A stretch of DNA of 64,000 nt from Phycisphaerae bacterium. Lineage in GTDB: Bacteria > Planctomycetota > Phycisphaerae > Phycisphaerales > UBA1924. Both the position numbers and the translations under genes were made by a program. Of the stretch, positions 24,252 to 32,656 are shown one piece after another. Location: positions 1 through 64,000 of the forward strand of contig BQMO01000004.1 in NCBI GenBank assembly GCA_022180725.1, given 5' to 3'. The notes beneath the pieces are model-generated. The model did not search any database. It was not told the origin of the DNA and worked only from the letters and a program-made list of their open reading frames with translations. Positions within the stretch are counted from its first letter, which is position 1. Each line of letters begins with the position of its first letter.

Positions 24252-25820
24252 TCACGGCATCACCCGGTACGCCGGGAACCGCTCGCCTTCCTTCATCCAC
24301 GCGTCGAAGAAGTTCCACGTGGTCAGCCCATCCTCGCACTCCGGCTCCAGCAGGTAGACGGCGAGGTTGCCAAGAGGCTGATCGGTGCGGACCATCCAAC
24401 TTCCCGCGGGCACGTCGATTGTCGCCGGGTCCGCCCGCACGGCCGCCCGCACGAGCACGTGGCCTTGGAACGCCCGGCTGGCCGGGGTCGCCCGCGTGAG
24501 GGTGTACGCCTCGACGGCCATCGGACCGCCCGTGACTTCATCGCCGACGATGATCCCGTGCTGGCGAAGTTTCGCGATGACCGGCTCCAATCTCGGGTCG
24601 CGCGGCAGGACGTACGCCCGCGGACGCGTCACCGTGATCTCCGGCTCGAAACAGTCCATCAGCGTCACGGGGTAATCCTTCGGCCTGCCCGTGTTCACGC
24701 GCTTGCCGTCCACGATCACTTCCTCGAAGCCCAGGATGGTGTGCGTGCCGGGGCACGCCACGAGTTTCGAGCGGATGACAACCTCGGCGGGTTGGCGGGC
24801 CACCGCCTCGGCGTCGGCCCGGGCCGTCACACGGCGGACCGATTCCGCGTTGGCGACGGCCCAGTCCAGCGCCGCGGCCACCATGTCCCGCGTGCGGAGC
24901 ACCCGGTCCTTGTACGGCGCGTACGTGTACGCCTCGCTCAGCAGGCTCAGCCGCCCGCGCAGCCCGACGTACGTCGTCCCGAACCGCGCCTCGGCGGGAA
25001 AGGTGCCCCACGTGCTCTTGTCCGCGGGGTTCTCGCTGAACACCCCGCCGCCGAATGATCCGTAGTAGAACGTCTTTTCGCCGCTGATCGCTTCGTACCG
25101 CGCGGCCAGCCCCGGGAGGAAGGCGTCGCGGGTGAACTCGCGTACGCCGAGATCGCCCGTGAGACATTTGGCCCCGGCGTACGAGATGGTGAATCGGTGG
25201 AAGGAGCCGTTGGTGGTGTGCGTGTCGATGAACAGGTGCGGATCCCATTCGTTCAGGAAGCGGACCAGCCCCGCTGTTTCGGGGGCCTCGAGTTTCACGA
25301 AGTCGCGGTTGAGGTCCAGGTCCATGGCGTTGTGGCGGACGCCCATCTCGTCCGGGCCGTTCTGCCCCGGACGGTTGCCGGGGTCCATGCGTTCGTTCCC
25401 GTCGGCGTTGTAGATCGGTGCGAAGGCGATGACGGCCCGACGGAGCACGGGCGAGGCCGGGTCGGCGAGCAGTTCCCGAGCGAGGATGGGCAGCGCCTCC
25501 TTTCCGCACACTTCCCCTGCGTGGATGTTCCCGATGACCAGCACGATTACGCGGCCCTCGTCCGTGGCAAGCCGGCGGGCCTCGGCGGCGTTCGCGACCG
25601 GCGGGTCGGCGAGCACCAGCACGGGCAGGTCACGCCCCTCGGTGGTCGTGCCCAGCGACACGCGCGTGGCTCGCGGGTCGGACGCGGCGAGGGCGTCGAG
25701 CAGGGCGACCACCTCCGCGTGCCGGGCCGTCTTCTTCCAATCGCTCCGCTCCGCGACCGTGCGGAGGTCCGGGGCGGGTTGCGACAGGGCGAGCACGGCG
25801 ACGAGGGCGAGGGAGTGCAT
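24252..25820 (-). CDS. M14-family zinc carboxypeptidase, exported
   Basis: A 522-residue metallo-carboxypeptidase. A short signal peptide (MHSLALVAVLALSQPAPD) precedes the catalytic domain. Zinc ligands are His100 and Glu103 in GNIHAGEVCGKEA and His201 in FIDTHTTNG; the substrate-binding NRD motif is at 171-173. The family trims C-terminal residues from peptides or acts on peptidoglycan peptides; which applies here is unknown. The ATG at 25820 is chosen for the signal peptide and because a TACCCT box lies 6 nt upstream; the frame is open much further upstream but only as antisense of the divergent gene. It is divergent from another exported metallopeptidase with only 45 bp between starts. Confidence 0.88.
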   Translation of the reverse strand: MHSLALVAVLALSQPAPDLRTVAERSDWKKTARHAEVVALLDALAASDPRATRVSLGTTTEGRDLPVLVLADPPVANAAEARRLATDEGRVIVLVIGNIHAGEVCGKEALPILARELLADPASPVLRRAVIAFAPIYNADGNERMDPGNRPGQNGPDEMGVRHNAMDLDLNRDFVKLEAPETAGLVRFLNEWDPHLFIDTHTTNGSFHRFTISYAGAKCLTGDLGVREFTRDAFLPGLAARYEAISGEKTFYYGSFGGGVFSENPADKSTWGTFPAEARFGTTYVGLRGRLSLLSEAYTYAPYKDRVLRTRDMVAAALDWAVANAESVRRVTARADAEAVARQPAEVVIRSKLVACPGTHTILGFEEVIVDGKRVNTGRPKDYPVTLMDCFEPEITVTRPRAYVLPRDPRLEPVIAKLRQHGIIVGDEVTGGPMAVEAYTLTRATPASRAFQGHVLVRAAVRADPATIDVPAGSWMVRTDQPLGNLAVYLLEPECEDGLTTWNFFDAWMKEGERFPAYRVMP

Positions 25821-25826
25821 GAGATG

Positions 25827-25832
25827 AGGGTA
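25827..25832 (-). promoter_or_regulatory. -10-like box for M14 peptidase (leaderless geometry)
   Basis: TACCCT on the minus strand, then CATCTC and the ATG at 25820. It faces the TACTGT box of the divergent gene within 45 bp. Confidence 0.5.
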
Positions 25833-25853
25833 CCGCGCCCCGGGTGGGGGTGG

Positions 25854-25859
25854 TACTGT
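25854..25859 (+). promoter_or_regulatory. -10-like box for HEYGH metallopeptidase (leaderless geometry)
   Basis: TACTGT, then TCTGCC (6 nt) and the ATG at 25866. Confidence 0.45.
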
Positions 25860-25865
25860 TCTGCC

Positions 25866-26999
25866 ATGCTGATGCGAACCCTGGCGGCGTACGTGCTCTC
25901 GGCCCCGATGGCGCTGGCCGGCCCGATCGACCGGGCGGCCATCGAAAAAACGCTCGAGAAGATGGAGGCCGCCGCCATGGCGGGCGACCGCGACGCCTGG
26001 CTGGCCACCATCGCCGCGGGCGACCCCGAGTGGACAAAGGAGCAGACCTACTTCGCCAACGACCTCAAGAAAAAGAAGGCCGAGAAACTCGACCTGACCC
26101 TGGGCGAGGTGCGCGACGTGAACGGGGACGCGGTGGGGGAGCTCACTTTCGCCTGGAACATCGAGGGCGAGCCGTCGCGGCGGGTGTCGTTCGAGGCCCG
26201 CTTCGTGCCCGCCGACGGTCAATGGCTCTACGCGGGCGAGACGTGGGCGAAGCGGGAGGCCCCGGGTGTGATCGTCCTGCACGACCCCGGGCTGGACGAC
26301 ATGGCCGCCAAGGTTGTCGAGGCGTTCTCGAATATCCGCCCGAATGTGGATGCCTTCTTCGAGCACGACGGTACGCCCTTCACCCAGCGCGTGCAGAAGA
26401 TCAAGGTGTACGGCTCGATGAAGCACCTCCAGCAGTCCATCTGCCTGTCGTACAAGGACGGGCTGAGCGGGTGGAACGAACCGGACGAGTCCATCAAACT
26501 CCTCGCCAGCCAACGCTCGACCGTGCGCGGGCTGGAGACGCTCCTGGCCCACGAGTACGGACACGTCGCCACATTCGCCAGCGGGCCGCTCGCCAACGAC
26601 ACGATGCCGTGGTGGGTGCTCGAAGGGGCGGCGGAACTCTCGGCGGCGGCGTGCGCCGGGGGCTCGCAGCCCGATCGGCGCGTTGCCCGCTGGGCGAAAG
26701 AGGGCAACCTCGCCCCGTGGCCCGCCCTGGCCGACTTCGACACCATCGAGCAGAAGTGGTACGGGCACGTCTACACCCAGGGGCACTCGATGCTCAAGTA
26801 CATCGAGGGGCGCTGGGAGAAGCCGGGCCGAAACGCCTGGCTGCGGGCCATGGGCGCGGGCAAGCCCCTCGACCGGGCCACGCGCGAGGTGATGGGCATG
26901 AGTTTCGACGATCTGCACGCCGCCTGGCGGGCCACCCTGCCCGCGGAAGAGAAAGAGGACAAGAAGGCCGAGGAACCCAAGGTTGAGTCGCCCACCTGA
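25866..26999 (+). CDS. Exported gluzincin metallopeptidase-like protein
   Basis: A 377-residue protein with an N-terminal signal peptide (MLMRTLAAYVLSAPMALAG). The zinc-peptidase motif HEYGH is at 229-233, followed 19 residues later by Glu253 in VLEGAAEL, the gluzincin (clan MA) layout. The N-terminal half (about 25-130) is an NTF2/DUF4440-like region with an acidic and Lys-rich stretch. The C-terminus is highly charged (EEKEDKKAEEPK). Natural substrate unknown. It overlaps nothing, and thiL follows 31 nt downstream, so co-transcription is likely. The ATG at 25866 is supported by the signal peptide and by the box 6 nt before it. Confidence 0.75.
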   Translation: MLMRTLAAYVLSAPMALAGPIDRAAIEKTLEKMEAAAMAGDRDAWLATIAAGDPEWTKEQTYFANDLKKKKAEKLDLTLGEVRDVNGDAVGELTFAWNIEGEPSRRVSFEARFVPADGQWLYAGETWAKREAPGVIVLHDPGLDDMAAKVVEAFSNIRPNVDAFFEHDGTPFTQRVQKIKVYGSMKHLQQSICLSYKDGLSGWNEPDESIKLLASQRSTVRGLETLLAHEYGHVATFASGPLANDTMPWWVLEGAAELSAAACAGGSQPDRRVARWAKEGNLAPWPALADFDTIEQKWYGHVYTQGHSMLKYIEGRWEKPGRNAWLRAMGAGKPLDRATREVMGMSFDDLHAAWRATLPAEEKEDKKAEEPKVESPT

Positions 27000-27030
27000 A
27001 CGCCGCGGGCGGCTTGGCGCCGGGAGCACC

Positions 27031-27996
27031 ATGCGCGAGTGGGAACTCCTTGAACACATCCGGCAATCGTCGGCGGGCCAGCCGGTGGCATTCCCTCAGG
27101 TCGTGATCCCGCCGGGCGATGACTGCGCCGTCGTGCGCGTCGGGCGCGAGTCCTTGTTGCTGAAGGTGGACCAAGTGATCGAAGGGCGGCACGTGCCCGC
27201 GGTCGCATCGTGGCGGGGCGGCCCGTTTGCCGCGGGGCTTTCGCGCGGGGCGTTTCTCGATCTCGTTGCCCGCAAGGCCGTCGCCCGGGTGCTCTCCGAC
27301 ATCGCGGCGATGGCGGGCACCCCCGTGGCGGGGCTGGCGTCGGCGGCGGTCCCGCCCGCGTTCCCCGGCGACGCCGCCCGCGAACTCGCCGAGGCGCTGC
27401 ATCGCTGGGGCGCGCGCTGGCACTGCCCGATCGTGGGGGGCGACGTGGCGACCTTCGCGGCGACGCACCCCGGGCCGCTCTCTCTCTCCGTGTCGGTCCT
27501 CGGTACGCCGCACCCCGCGCGAGGGGCCGTGCTCCGTTCGGGCGCGCGCCCGGGCGATGCGGTCTACGTCACCGGCATGCTCGGCGTGTCGCTCGCGCCC
27601 GACGGGCTGGGGCGGCATGTCACCTTCGAGCCACGCCTGGCCGAAGCGCGTTGGCTCGCCGACATGCTCGGGGCGAACCTTCACGCGATGCTCGATGTGT
27701 CGGACGGGCTGGGGATCGACGCGGCCCGGCTGGCCGCCACCTCGGGCGTGCGCCTCGAACTCGACGAGCGACATATCCCTCTCGCCCCCGGCGCGACGAT
27801 CGCCAACGCCCTGCGCGACGGAGAAGACTACGAACTCCTCTTCGCCGCCTCGGGCGCCGTGCCGAGCGTCTGCCCCGCAACGGGATGCCCCGTGACGCGC
27901 CTTGGTAACGTCCGCGACGGCCCGCCCGGCGTCGTGCTGCGCGCCGCCGACGGGTCCACGCGCGATGTTTCACGCGAGGGCTGGGAGCACGCCTAG
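27031..27996 (+). CDS. thiL: Thiamine-monophosphate kinase
   Basis: A 321-residue ThiL that makes thiamine diphosphate from thiamine monophosphate with ATP. The N-terminal VIPPGDDCAVV motif supplies metal-binding aspartates. KAVARVLSDIAAMAGTP is the family signature, VVGGDVAT-type residues appear as IVGGDVATF, and MLDVSDGLGIDAARLA and DGEDYELLF are conserved late motifs. The chosen ATG has GGGAG 5 nt upstream; an in-frame start at 26983 would overlap the previous gene. The stop is 10 nt before tsaE. Confidence 0.95.
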   Translation: MREWELLEHIRQSSAGQPVAFPQVVIPPGDDCAVVRVGRESLLLKVDQVIEGRHVPAVASWRGGPFAAGLSRGAFLDLVARKAVARVLSDIAAMAGTPVAGLASAAVPPAFPGDAARELAEALHRWGARWHCPIVGGDVATFAATHPGPLSLSVSVLGTPHPARGAVLRSGARPGDAVYVTGMLGVSLAPDGLGRHVTFEPRLAEARWLADMLGANLHAMLDVSDGLGIDAARLAATSGVRLELDERHIPLAPGATIANALRDGEDYELLFAASGAVPSVCPATGCPVTRLGNVRDGPPGVVLRAADGSTRDVSREGWEHA

Positions 27997-28006
27997 CGTG
28001 AACGCC

Positions 28007-28684
28007 ATGGCGACGATCACGCGTGAACTCCCCGAGGAAGGCGCGACCGCGGCTCTCGCCTCGTCGCTCGCGATGCTCCTGCGCCCGGGCGACGTTCTCG
28101 CCCTGCAAGGACCTCTCGGGGCCGGCAAGACCACCCTCACCCGCGCCCTGGCCTCGGCCCTGGGCGTTGATCCCGCCCTGGTTGCCAGCCCCACCTTCGT
28201 GCTCATGCATGTCTACCCGACGCCCGCCACCTGTCGGAACGAATCCCTCCGCACCGGCCACGTCGTTCACGTCGATGCCTACCGCCTGACCGCCGCCGAC
28301 GACCTCGAACCCCTCGGGTGGGACCAGATGTTCGACCCCGCGACGGGCCGGGCGCTGGGCACGCGCGTCGCGCTCGTCGAATGGCCCGAACGCCTGGGCG
28401 TCGCACTGCCCGGGAGTGACGTGCTCGCGCGGATCGTGATCGAACCCACCGGCCTTACCGCCCGCCGTGTCACCATCCACGCCCCCGACGCTTGGGCCTC
28501 ACGTCCCGAGTGGGAGCGCTTCGCCGCCTACGCCCCGGTGAAGTGCGCGACGACGGGAACGTGGGTCGAGCCTCTGAACCCCGCCTGGCCCTTCCGCGAC
28601 GAGCGGGCGCGGTTTGCTGACCTGTACGGCTGGATGACCGGGCAGTACGGGAGTTCCCGCCCCGCCGAGCCGGACGACGCGTAA
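28007..28684 (+). CDS. tsaE: tRNA threonylcarbamoyladenosine biosynthesis protein TsaE, with C-terminal extension
   Basis: A 225-residue P-loop protein. The Walker A is GPLGAGKTTL near residues 35-44, with VASPTFVLMHVYP and HVDAYRL as the TsaE signature and VALVEWPERLG near the expected switch. TsaE energises the TsaB-TsaD complex in t6A37 formation on ANN-decoding tRNAs. The usual length is about 150, so roughly the last 70 residues (from about APDAWASRPEW) are an extension of unknown role. The ATG at 28007 has no Shine-Dalgarno sequence; a GTG at 27998 is an alternative. Confidence 0.9.
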   Translation: MATITRELPEEGATAALASSLAMLLRPGDVLALQGPLGAGKTTLTRALASALGVDPALVASPTFVLMHVYPTPATCRNESLRTGHVVHVDAYRLTAADDLEPLGWDQMFDPATGRALGTRVALVEWPERLGVALPGSDVLARIVIEPTGLTARRVTIHAPDAWASRPEWERFAAYAPVKCATTGTWVEPLNPAWPFRDERARFADLYGWMTGQYGSSRPAEPDDA

Positions 28685-28700
28685 CCCTCGTGCGTTTCCC

Positions 28701-28706
28701 TACCAT
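28701..28706 (+). promoter_or_regulatory. -10-like box for exbB-like gene (leaderless geometry)
   Basis: TACCAT, then CGCCGC (6 nt) and the ATG at 28713. Confidence 0.5.
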
Positions 28707-28712
28707 CGCCGC

Positions 28713-29408
28713 ATGACGATGCACATGCTGGCGCAGGGCGAGCCGCTGGGGCTGTGGGGCCTCTTCCGCCAATCCTTCGACGTGTTCACCATCCTCCTCC
28801 TCGCCGGGTCGCTGGTGGGCATCACCGCGGTGTTCCTGTGCCTGCTCGATATCCGGGAGCGCACCATCGTGCCCGCGGGGATCGTCGGCCGCCTGCGCGA
28901 CCTGGCCCGCGCGGGGCGCTGGGAAGACCTCGAGGCCGCCGTGAAAGAGGACGACTCGTTCGTCAGCCGCGTGCTGCGCCCGGCGATGGCGCTATCGGGG
29001 CGCGACCGCACGGCCATCCGCGACGCCGCCGAACTCGCCGCCAGCGAAGAATCCGCCCGCTGGTTCCGCAAGATCGACATCCTCAACGTCATCGGCAACC
29101 TCGGCCCGCTCGTGGGCCTCGCCGGCACCGTCTGGGGCATGATCCTCGCCTTCACCAGCCTGGGCGCCAGCGGTGGACAGGCCCAGGCCGCCGAACTCTC
29201 TCTGGGCATCTCCAAGGCCCTCTTCCACACCTTGCTCGGGCTGTGCCTGGCGATTCCCTGCCTGCTCTTCTTCGGCGTGTACCGCGGCGTGGTTGATCGC
29301 CTCTGCACCCGCGCCATCGTCGTCGCGGGGGAGATCGTCGAACGCCTCCCGGCGCGCGGCGAGTCGGGCGCTCCGGCGGGCGAGTCACGCGAGCGCGTCG
29401 GCGTCTAG
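28713..29408 (+). CDS. MotA/TolQ/ExbB proton-channel family protein
   Basis: A 231-residue inner-membrane protein with three hydrophobic segments: FTILLLAGSLVGITAVFLCLL, then NVIGNLGPLVGLAGTVWGMILAF and a third around LGLCLAIPCLLFFGVYRGV. The GPLVGLAGTVWGMI motif is the ExbB/TolQ hallmark. It forms the stator channel of an energised envelope motor with ExbD/TolR-type partners, two of which follow at once (3-nt gap, then a 4-nt overlap). The substrate system (outer-membrane transport or Tol-like) is undecided because no tonB, tolA or tolB is adjacent. Confidence 0.92.
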   Translation: MTMHMLAQGEPLGLWGLFRQSFDVFTILLLAGSLVGITAVFLCLLDIRERTIVPAGIVGRLRDLARAGRWEDLEAAVKEDDSFVSRVLRPAMALSGRDRTAIRDAAELAASEESARWFRKIDILNVIGNLGPLVGLAGTVWGMILAFTSLGASGGQAQAAELSLGISKALFHTLLGLCLAIPCLLFFGVYRGVVDRLCTRAIVVAGEIVERLPARGESGAPAGESRERVGV

Positions 29409-29411
29409 TCC

Positions 29412-29834
29412 ATGCGGCTGCGAACCTTCCATCCCCACCAGCCCGCCGGCAAGGTGAACGTCACCCCGCTCATCGACGTGGTGATGGTGCTCATCATCTT
29501 CTACCTCATCGTCGGCAACCTCGCCCGCGCGCCCCTGCCCAAGGTCGCCCTGCCTTCTTCCGGCACGGGCGTCGCCGAGGAGGACACGGCGGTGATACTG
29601 AACGTGCTGCCCGCGCCGGGCGGCCCGCGCGTCGTGATCGACGGCATCGAGGTTGCCGTTGAGGACCTGCCCGCGCTGCTGAAAGCGCGCCTGCACGACC
29701 CGGCCTCGGCGTCGGTGCTGCTCCGGGCCGATCGGTCGCTCGCTTTCGGCGAGGTCTCGCCGATCGTCGAGGCCTGCCGCGAGGCGGGGCTGACCAGCGT
29801 GAAACTCGTGGCCCGCCGGGGGGGTACGCCGTGA
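29412..29834 (+). CDS. ExbD/TolR family protein, copy 1
   Basis: A 140-residue protein with one N-terminal membrane helix (VTPLIDVVMVLIIFYLIVGNLA) and a periplasmic domain. Asp22 in the helix is the proton-conducting residue of the family. It partners the ExbB-like protein encoded just upstream. The last codons overlap the GTG start of the second ExbD gene in GTGA, so translation is likely coupled. Confidence 0.92.
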   Translation: MRLRTFHPHQPAGKVNVTPLIDVVMVLIIFYLIVGNLARAPLPKVALPSSGTGVAEEDTAVILNVLPAPGGPRVVIDGIEVAVEDLPALLKARLHDPASASVLLRADRSLAFGEVSPIVEACREAGLTSVKLVARRGGTP

Positions 29835-30280
29835 AGCCCTTCCGCGCCCGGTCCGCCGCCGCCCTCTACGAGGCCCACCACGGGCCCAACATGACGCCCA
29901 TGGTCGACGTGGTGATGGTGATCCTCATCTTCTTCATGGCCTCCGCGGCGATCCTCGGGCCTGAGTGGTTTCTGAAGTCCGCCCTGCCGGTGGTCGCGCC
30001 CACAACCACGCCGCCGACCGACCCGCCAGCGCGTTTGCGCATCGTGCTCGACGCGGGCGACGTGGCCCGCGTGGCGCTCGACGACGCCGAGCCGTTGCCC
30101 GTGCCCCTGTTCCAGGTCGAGGCCCGCCTGCGCGACGAACTCGCCCGCCGCGGGGCCGAGGGGCTGGTCGTGCTCGTCGAGCCGACGCCCAACGCCCCGT
30201 ACGACGCGGTGGTGCGGGTGCACGAGTGGTGCGCGGCGGCGGGGATTACGAAGGTTGGCCTGGCCGGCCAACGCCCGTAA
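29831..30280 (+). CDS. ExbD/TolR family protein, copy 2
   Basis: A 149-residue protein of the same family as the preceding one but clearly diverged. The membrane helix [23 protein letters not shown] carries Asp26 in the expected place. Two different ExbD chains next to one ExbB suggest a heteromeric ExbB-ExbD-ExbD complex, seen in several phyla. The start is a GTG overlapping the previous stop. A GGCCGG-TTAT-CCGGCC hairpin 23 nt after the stop may end the unit. Confidence 0.9.
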   Translation: MKPFRARSAAALYEAHHGPNMTPMVDVVMVILIFFMASAAILGPEWFLKSALPVVAPTTTPPTDPPARLRIVLDAGDVARVALDDAEPLPVPLFQVEARLRDELARRGAEGLVVLVEPTPNAPYDAVVRVHEWCAAAGITKVGLAGQRP

Positions 30281-30302
30281 CTGGCGCAAATTCTCGCCAA
30301 GT

Positions 30303-30318
30303 GGCCGGTTATCCGGCC
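30303..30318 (+). terminator. Hairpin after the ExbB-ExbD-ExbD genes
   Basis: GGCCGG-TTAT-CCGGCC, a perfect 6-bp stem. No T run follows, so termination is uncertain. Confidence 0.35.
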
Positions 30319-30350
30319 CAAATGGGGCTTTCCACGGCTGCGGGGCGTGG

Positions 30351-30356
30351 TATCAT
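30351..30356 (+). promoter_or_regulatory. -10-like box for the H-X9-DG prepilin gene
   Basis: TATCAT about 42 nt before the ATG at 30399. The gene also has a GAAGGAG ribosome site. Confidence 0.4.
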
Positions 30357-30398
30357 GGCGTGGCCCGGGGACGTATCGGGGCACGAAGGAGACCGCGC

Positions 30399-31328
30399 AT
30401 GCACGTCCGTCGCGCCTTTACGCTCATCGAACTGCTGGTGGTCATCGCCATCATCGCCCTGCTCATCGGGCTGCTCCTGCCGGCGCTGGGCAAGTCACGC
30501 GAAGCGGGACGCACCATCAAGTGCCGTTCCAACGTGAAGCAGTTCGGGCTTGCGGTCGTGTCGTACGCCATGGACTACAAGGACACGGTGTGGCCGGTCT
30601 CGAATCGAGCAGAATGGCCTAATGGAGATCGGGTGTTCTATCCGCAGACGATTCCACCTCCCGCACCTGAAGATATCAACGTGAATGTTGCGTATTGGGC
30701 AAAGATTGTTCTCCAGAACGGCGAAGCACGGCCCGGATTTCTTTATCAGTATGTAGAAAACGCCCACTTTGTCGGAGAATGCCCGACCAATCGGCGACGG
30801 ACAGTTGCGGGAACGGAACGTGCCAACATGTGGGCGGCTGTCACTGGTGTGGATTTCGACTACACCATGCTCGACGAGACGGAAGGCGCCAAGCTTCACT
30901 GGCAGGGGCGGGTGATGATCGCGGCGCCAAACCTTCCGAACTCATACTCCACAGCGCCGCCGAGCGTTCCGAACGCACCGACGACAATTCACCTGCGTAA
31001 CCTTCCTATCTTCTGGGAAGAAAGCAGTTGGTTCTACAACGGCGCACAGCATCGCGACGGCATGTTCGGGAACGAAGACCAGGTCGCAATCCGCCATGAT
31101 CGTGGCGGACACATCACGTATCTCGACGGCTCGGTTGACCTCTTCAAGCCCTCCCACGACGGCCAGGAAACAGTTGCCAATCCCAACATTGACTTCGTCT
31201 GCAACGACCTGTATGTGTCAACTCGTTCCACGAACTCTGCGTGGTACGCTATCTCCGATCGCAACTGGCGGTTCAATCCGCCGCTGCAACTCAGGCAAGG
31301 CTTCGGTTGGATCAACAATCCAAGGTAG
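30399..31328 (+). CDS. Prepilin-like H-X9-DG protein, 3' end replaced by IS insertion
   Basis: A 309-residue type II pseudopilin-like protein of the planctomycete H-X9-DG class. The N-terminus [30 protein letters not shown] is a prepilin signal (cleavage after the short basic leader, Phe at +1 and Glu at +5) plus the pilin helix. The C-terminal motif is [12 protein letters not shown], His and DG separated by exactly nine residues. The start follows GAAGGAG. From about codon 65 the GC content falls to roughly 47-55%, well below its neighbours. The present TAG stop is made by the target TA plus the first G of the IS; without the IS the frame would continue 15 codons to a TGA now at 32211. So it is a slightly altered, perhaps still functional gene. 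Confidence 0.8.
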   Translation: MHVRRAFTLIELLVVIAIIALLIGLLLPALGKSREAGRTIKCRSNVKQFGLAVVSYAMDYKDTVWPVSNRAEWPNGDRVFYPQTIPPPAPEDINVNVAYWAKIVLQNGEARPGFLYQYVENAHFVGECPTNRRRTVAGTERANMWAAVTGVDFDYTMLDETEGAKLHWQGRVMIAAPNLPNSYSTAPPSVPNAPTTIHLRNLPIFWEESSWFYNGAQHRDGMFGNEDQVAIRHDRGGHITYLDGSVDLFKPSHDGQETVANPNIDFVCNDLYVSTRSTNSAWYAISDRNWRFNPPLQLRQGFGWINNPR

Positions 31329-32168
31329 AGCCTATCCGTAAACCGCGCAACCGACTTACATCAGGTGTCGTATAGCCTTGCATGGCGATGCGACTGAGTG
31401 ATGAGCAACTTGAATGGTTGGCCGAGCGAGTGCCCGACGCGCCGGTCTCGCCCAAGGGCGGGCGGCCCGCGATGGACAAGCGGCAGGCCCTGCGCGGCAT
31501 CTTCTGGATTCTCGACAACGGCGCGAAGTGGAAGGACCTGCCGCGTACGTTCGGCTCGAAGAGTTCCGTGCACAAGTACTTCACCCTCTGGACCCGATCG
31601 GGCGTCTTCGAGAGCCTCATGCGCGACGCCGGGCTGCTCGTCGAGGTGCGCAACGGCTATCGCCTCTACGAGTGCTTCATCGACGCCACCTTCAGCAAGG
31701 CCCGGGGCGGCGGCGACGGCGTCGGCCTCACCAAGGCCGGAAAAGGCGTGATAATCATGGTGCTCGTCGAGGCCCGCGGCCTGCCGGTGGCCGTCACCAC
31801 CGGCAGCGCCGGCCCGCACGAATCCAAACTCGTGCAGAGGCTCTTCGACTTCATGCTCACCATCGAAACGCCGCAGCGCGTGATCGGCGACAAGGCCTAC
31901 GACAGCGACGCGCTCGACGAAGCGCTCGAAGCTCAGGGCATCGAGATGATCGCGCCGCACCGCAAGAACCGCTCGCCGGAGAACGCCACGCAGGACGGGC
32001 GGCCGCTGCGTCGGTACAAGCGCCGCGGGGCCGTGGAGCGCACGATCTCCTGGTTTCAGAACTTCCGTCGGCTCTGCATCCGGTACGAGAAGTCCGCCGC
32101 GCTCTTCCAGGCCTTCCTCCACTTGGGCTGCTCGATCATCCTCCTCTAACAGGTTTACGGATAGGCTC
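31328..32168 (+). mobile_element. Intact IS5-family insertion sequence, 841 bp
   Basis: Perfect 17-bp terminal inverted repeats (GAGCCTATCCGTAAACC) at 31328-31344 and 32152-32168. Flanking TA dinucleotides at 31326-31327 and 32169-32170 fit a 2-bp target duplication. One complete transposase gene lies inside. The perfect ends and intact gene suggest recent insertion. Removing 31328-32170 restores one TA and one continuous frame across the site. Confidence 0.93.
31382..32149 (+). CDS. IS5-family DDE transposase
   Basis: A 255-residue single-frame transposase. The N-terminal region (SDEQLEWLAERVPDA to GIFWILDNGAKWKDLPRTFG) is the IS5-type DNA-binding part, with DUF4096-like features. The DDE residues are Asp101 in ECFIDATFSKA, Asp170 in RVIGDKAYDSDAL and Glu219 in RRGAVERTISWFQNFRR. 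Length and completeness argue for activity. It ends 2 nt before the right terminal repeat. No frameshift is needed, unlike two-frame IS5 subgroups. Confidence 0.95.
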   Translation: MAMRLSDEQLEWLAERVPDAPVSPKGGRPAMDKRQALRGIFWILDNGAKWKDLPRTFGSKSSVHKYFTLWTRSGVFESLMRDAGLLVEVRNGYRLYECFIDATFSKARGGGDGVGLTKAGKGVIIMVLVEARGLPVAVTTGSAGPHESKLVQRLFDFMLTIETPQRVIGDKAYDSDALDEALEAQGIEMIAPHRKNRSPENATQDGRPLRRYKRRGAVERTISWFQNFRRLCIRYEKSAALFQAFLHLGCSIILL

Positions 32169-32170
32169 TA

Positions 32171-32612
32171 CCGACGGCGTGGCGTACCCGACCGGGTACT
32201 TTGTAGACCCTGAACTCAGTATCTGGAACGGTGATTCAGGGTGTGACGACCCGCCGCTGGACCCGCGGCGAATCTCCCATACGGAGGACACGCTTGGGAC
32301 GAGGACGTTCAAAACAAGACCGTCACCGTGCCGTACCCGGCCTACGTTCGGATGAGTTGGAAACTCAACCCGCAGGGCGAAGGGGCATCATGGGATGACA
32401 TCCCGATGCCGCAGGTGTGCGAGGGGTGCGATTGCGGATGCATACTCGACGCCAACGGTGACGGCGCGGTGAACGGCAACGACGTGGAGGCGGTCGAACA
32501 GTGCGTGGGCGGCGATACGTCCGTGCTGCGATGCTGCGACATCAACGGTGACGGTTCCGTGAACGGCAACGACGTCGAGGAGATGGAACTCCGCGTGCTG
32601 GGTGGGTGCTGA
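32171..32612 (+). pseudogene. Frameshifted remnant with C-terminal dockerin-like repeats
   Basis: Directly right of the IS, one frame reads TDGVAYPTGYFVDPELSIWN and on to GCDDPPLDPR, then turns Arg-rich. Another frame from about 32280 reads YGGHAWDEDVQNKTVTVPYP, then PAYVRMSWKLNPQGEG and two dockerin-type loops (DANGDGAVNGNDVE and DINGDGSVNGNDVE) with Cys residues, ending at 32612. A one-base change between about 32260 and 32300 would join them. The second frame is the same frame as the prepilin gene. No 5' part or signal peptide is present, so I read it as a broken secreted dockerin protein. A short intact gene starting with the GTG at 32328 is the alternative. Confidence 0.45.
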
Positions 32613-32656
32613 TCGTCGCCAGAATCGAAGGTTAACGGCACGGCCGGTCCCCGTGC

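Noticed and set aside
25821..27059. N-terminal extension of the M14 peptidase frame on the minus strand
   Set aside because: The open frame runs antisense to the HEYGH peptidase gene and has no family similarity. The signal peptide and -10-like box place the start at 25820.
31096..31341. Alternative frame inside the prepilin gene
   Set aside because: It is Ser/Thr/Arg-rich without motif, while the main frame carries the H-X9-DG motif.
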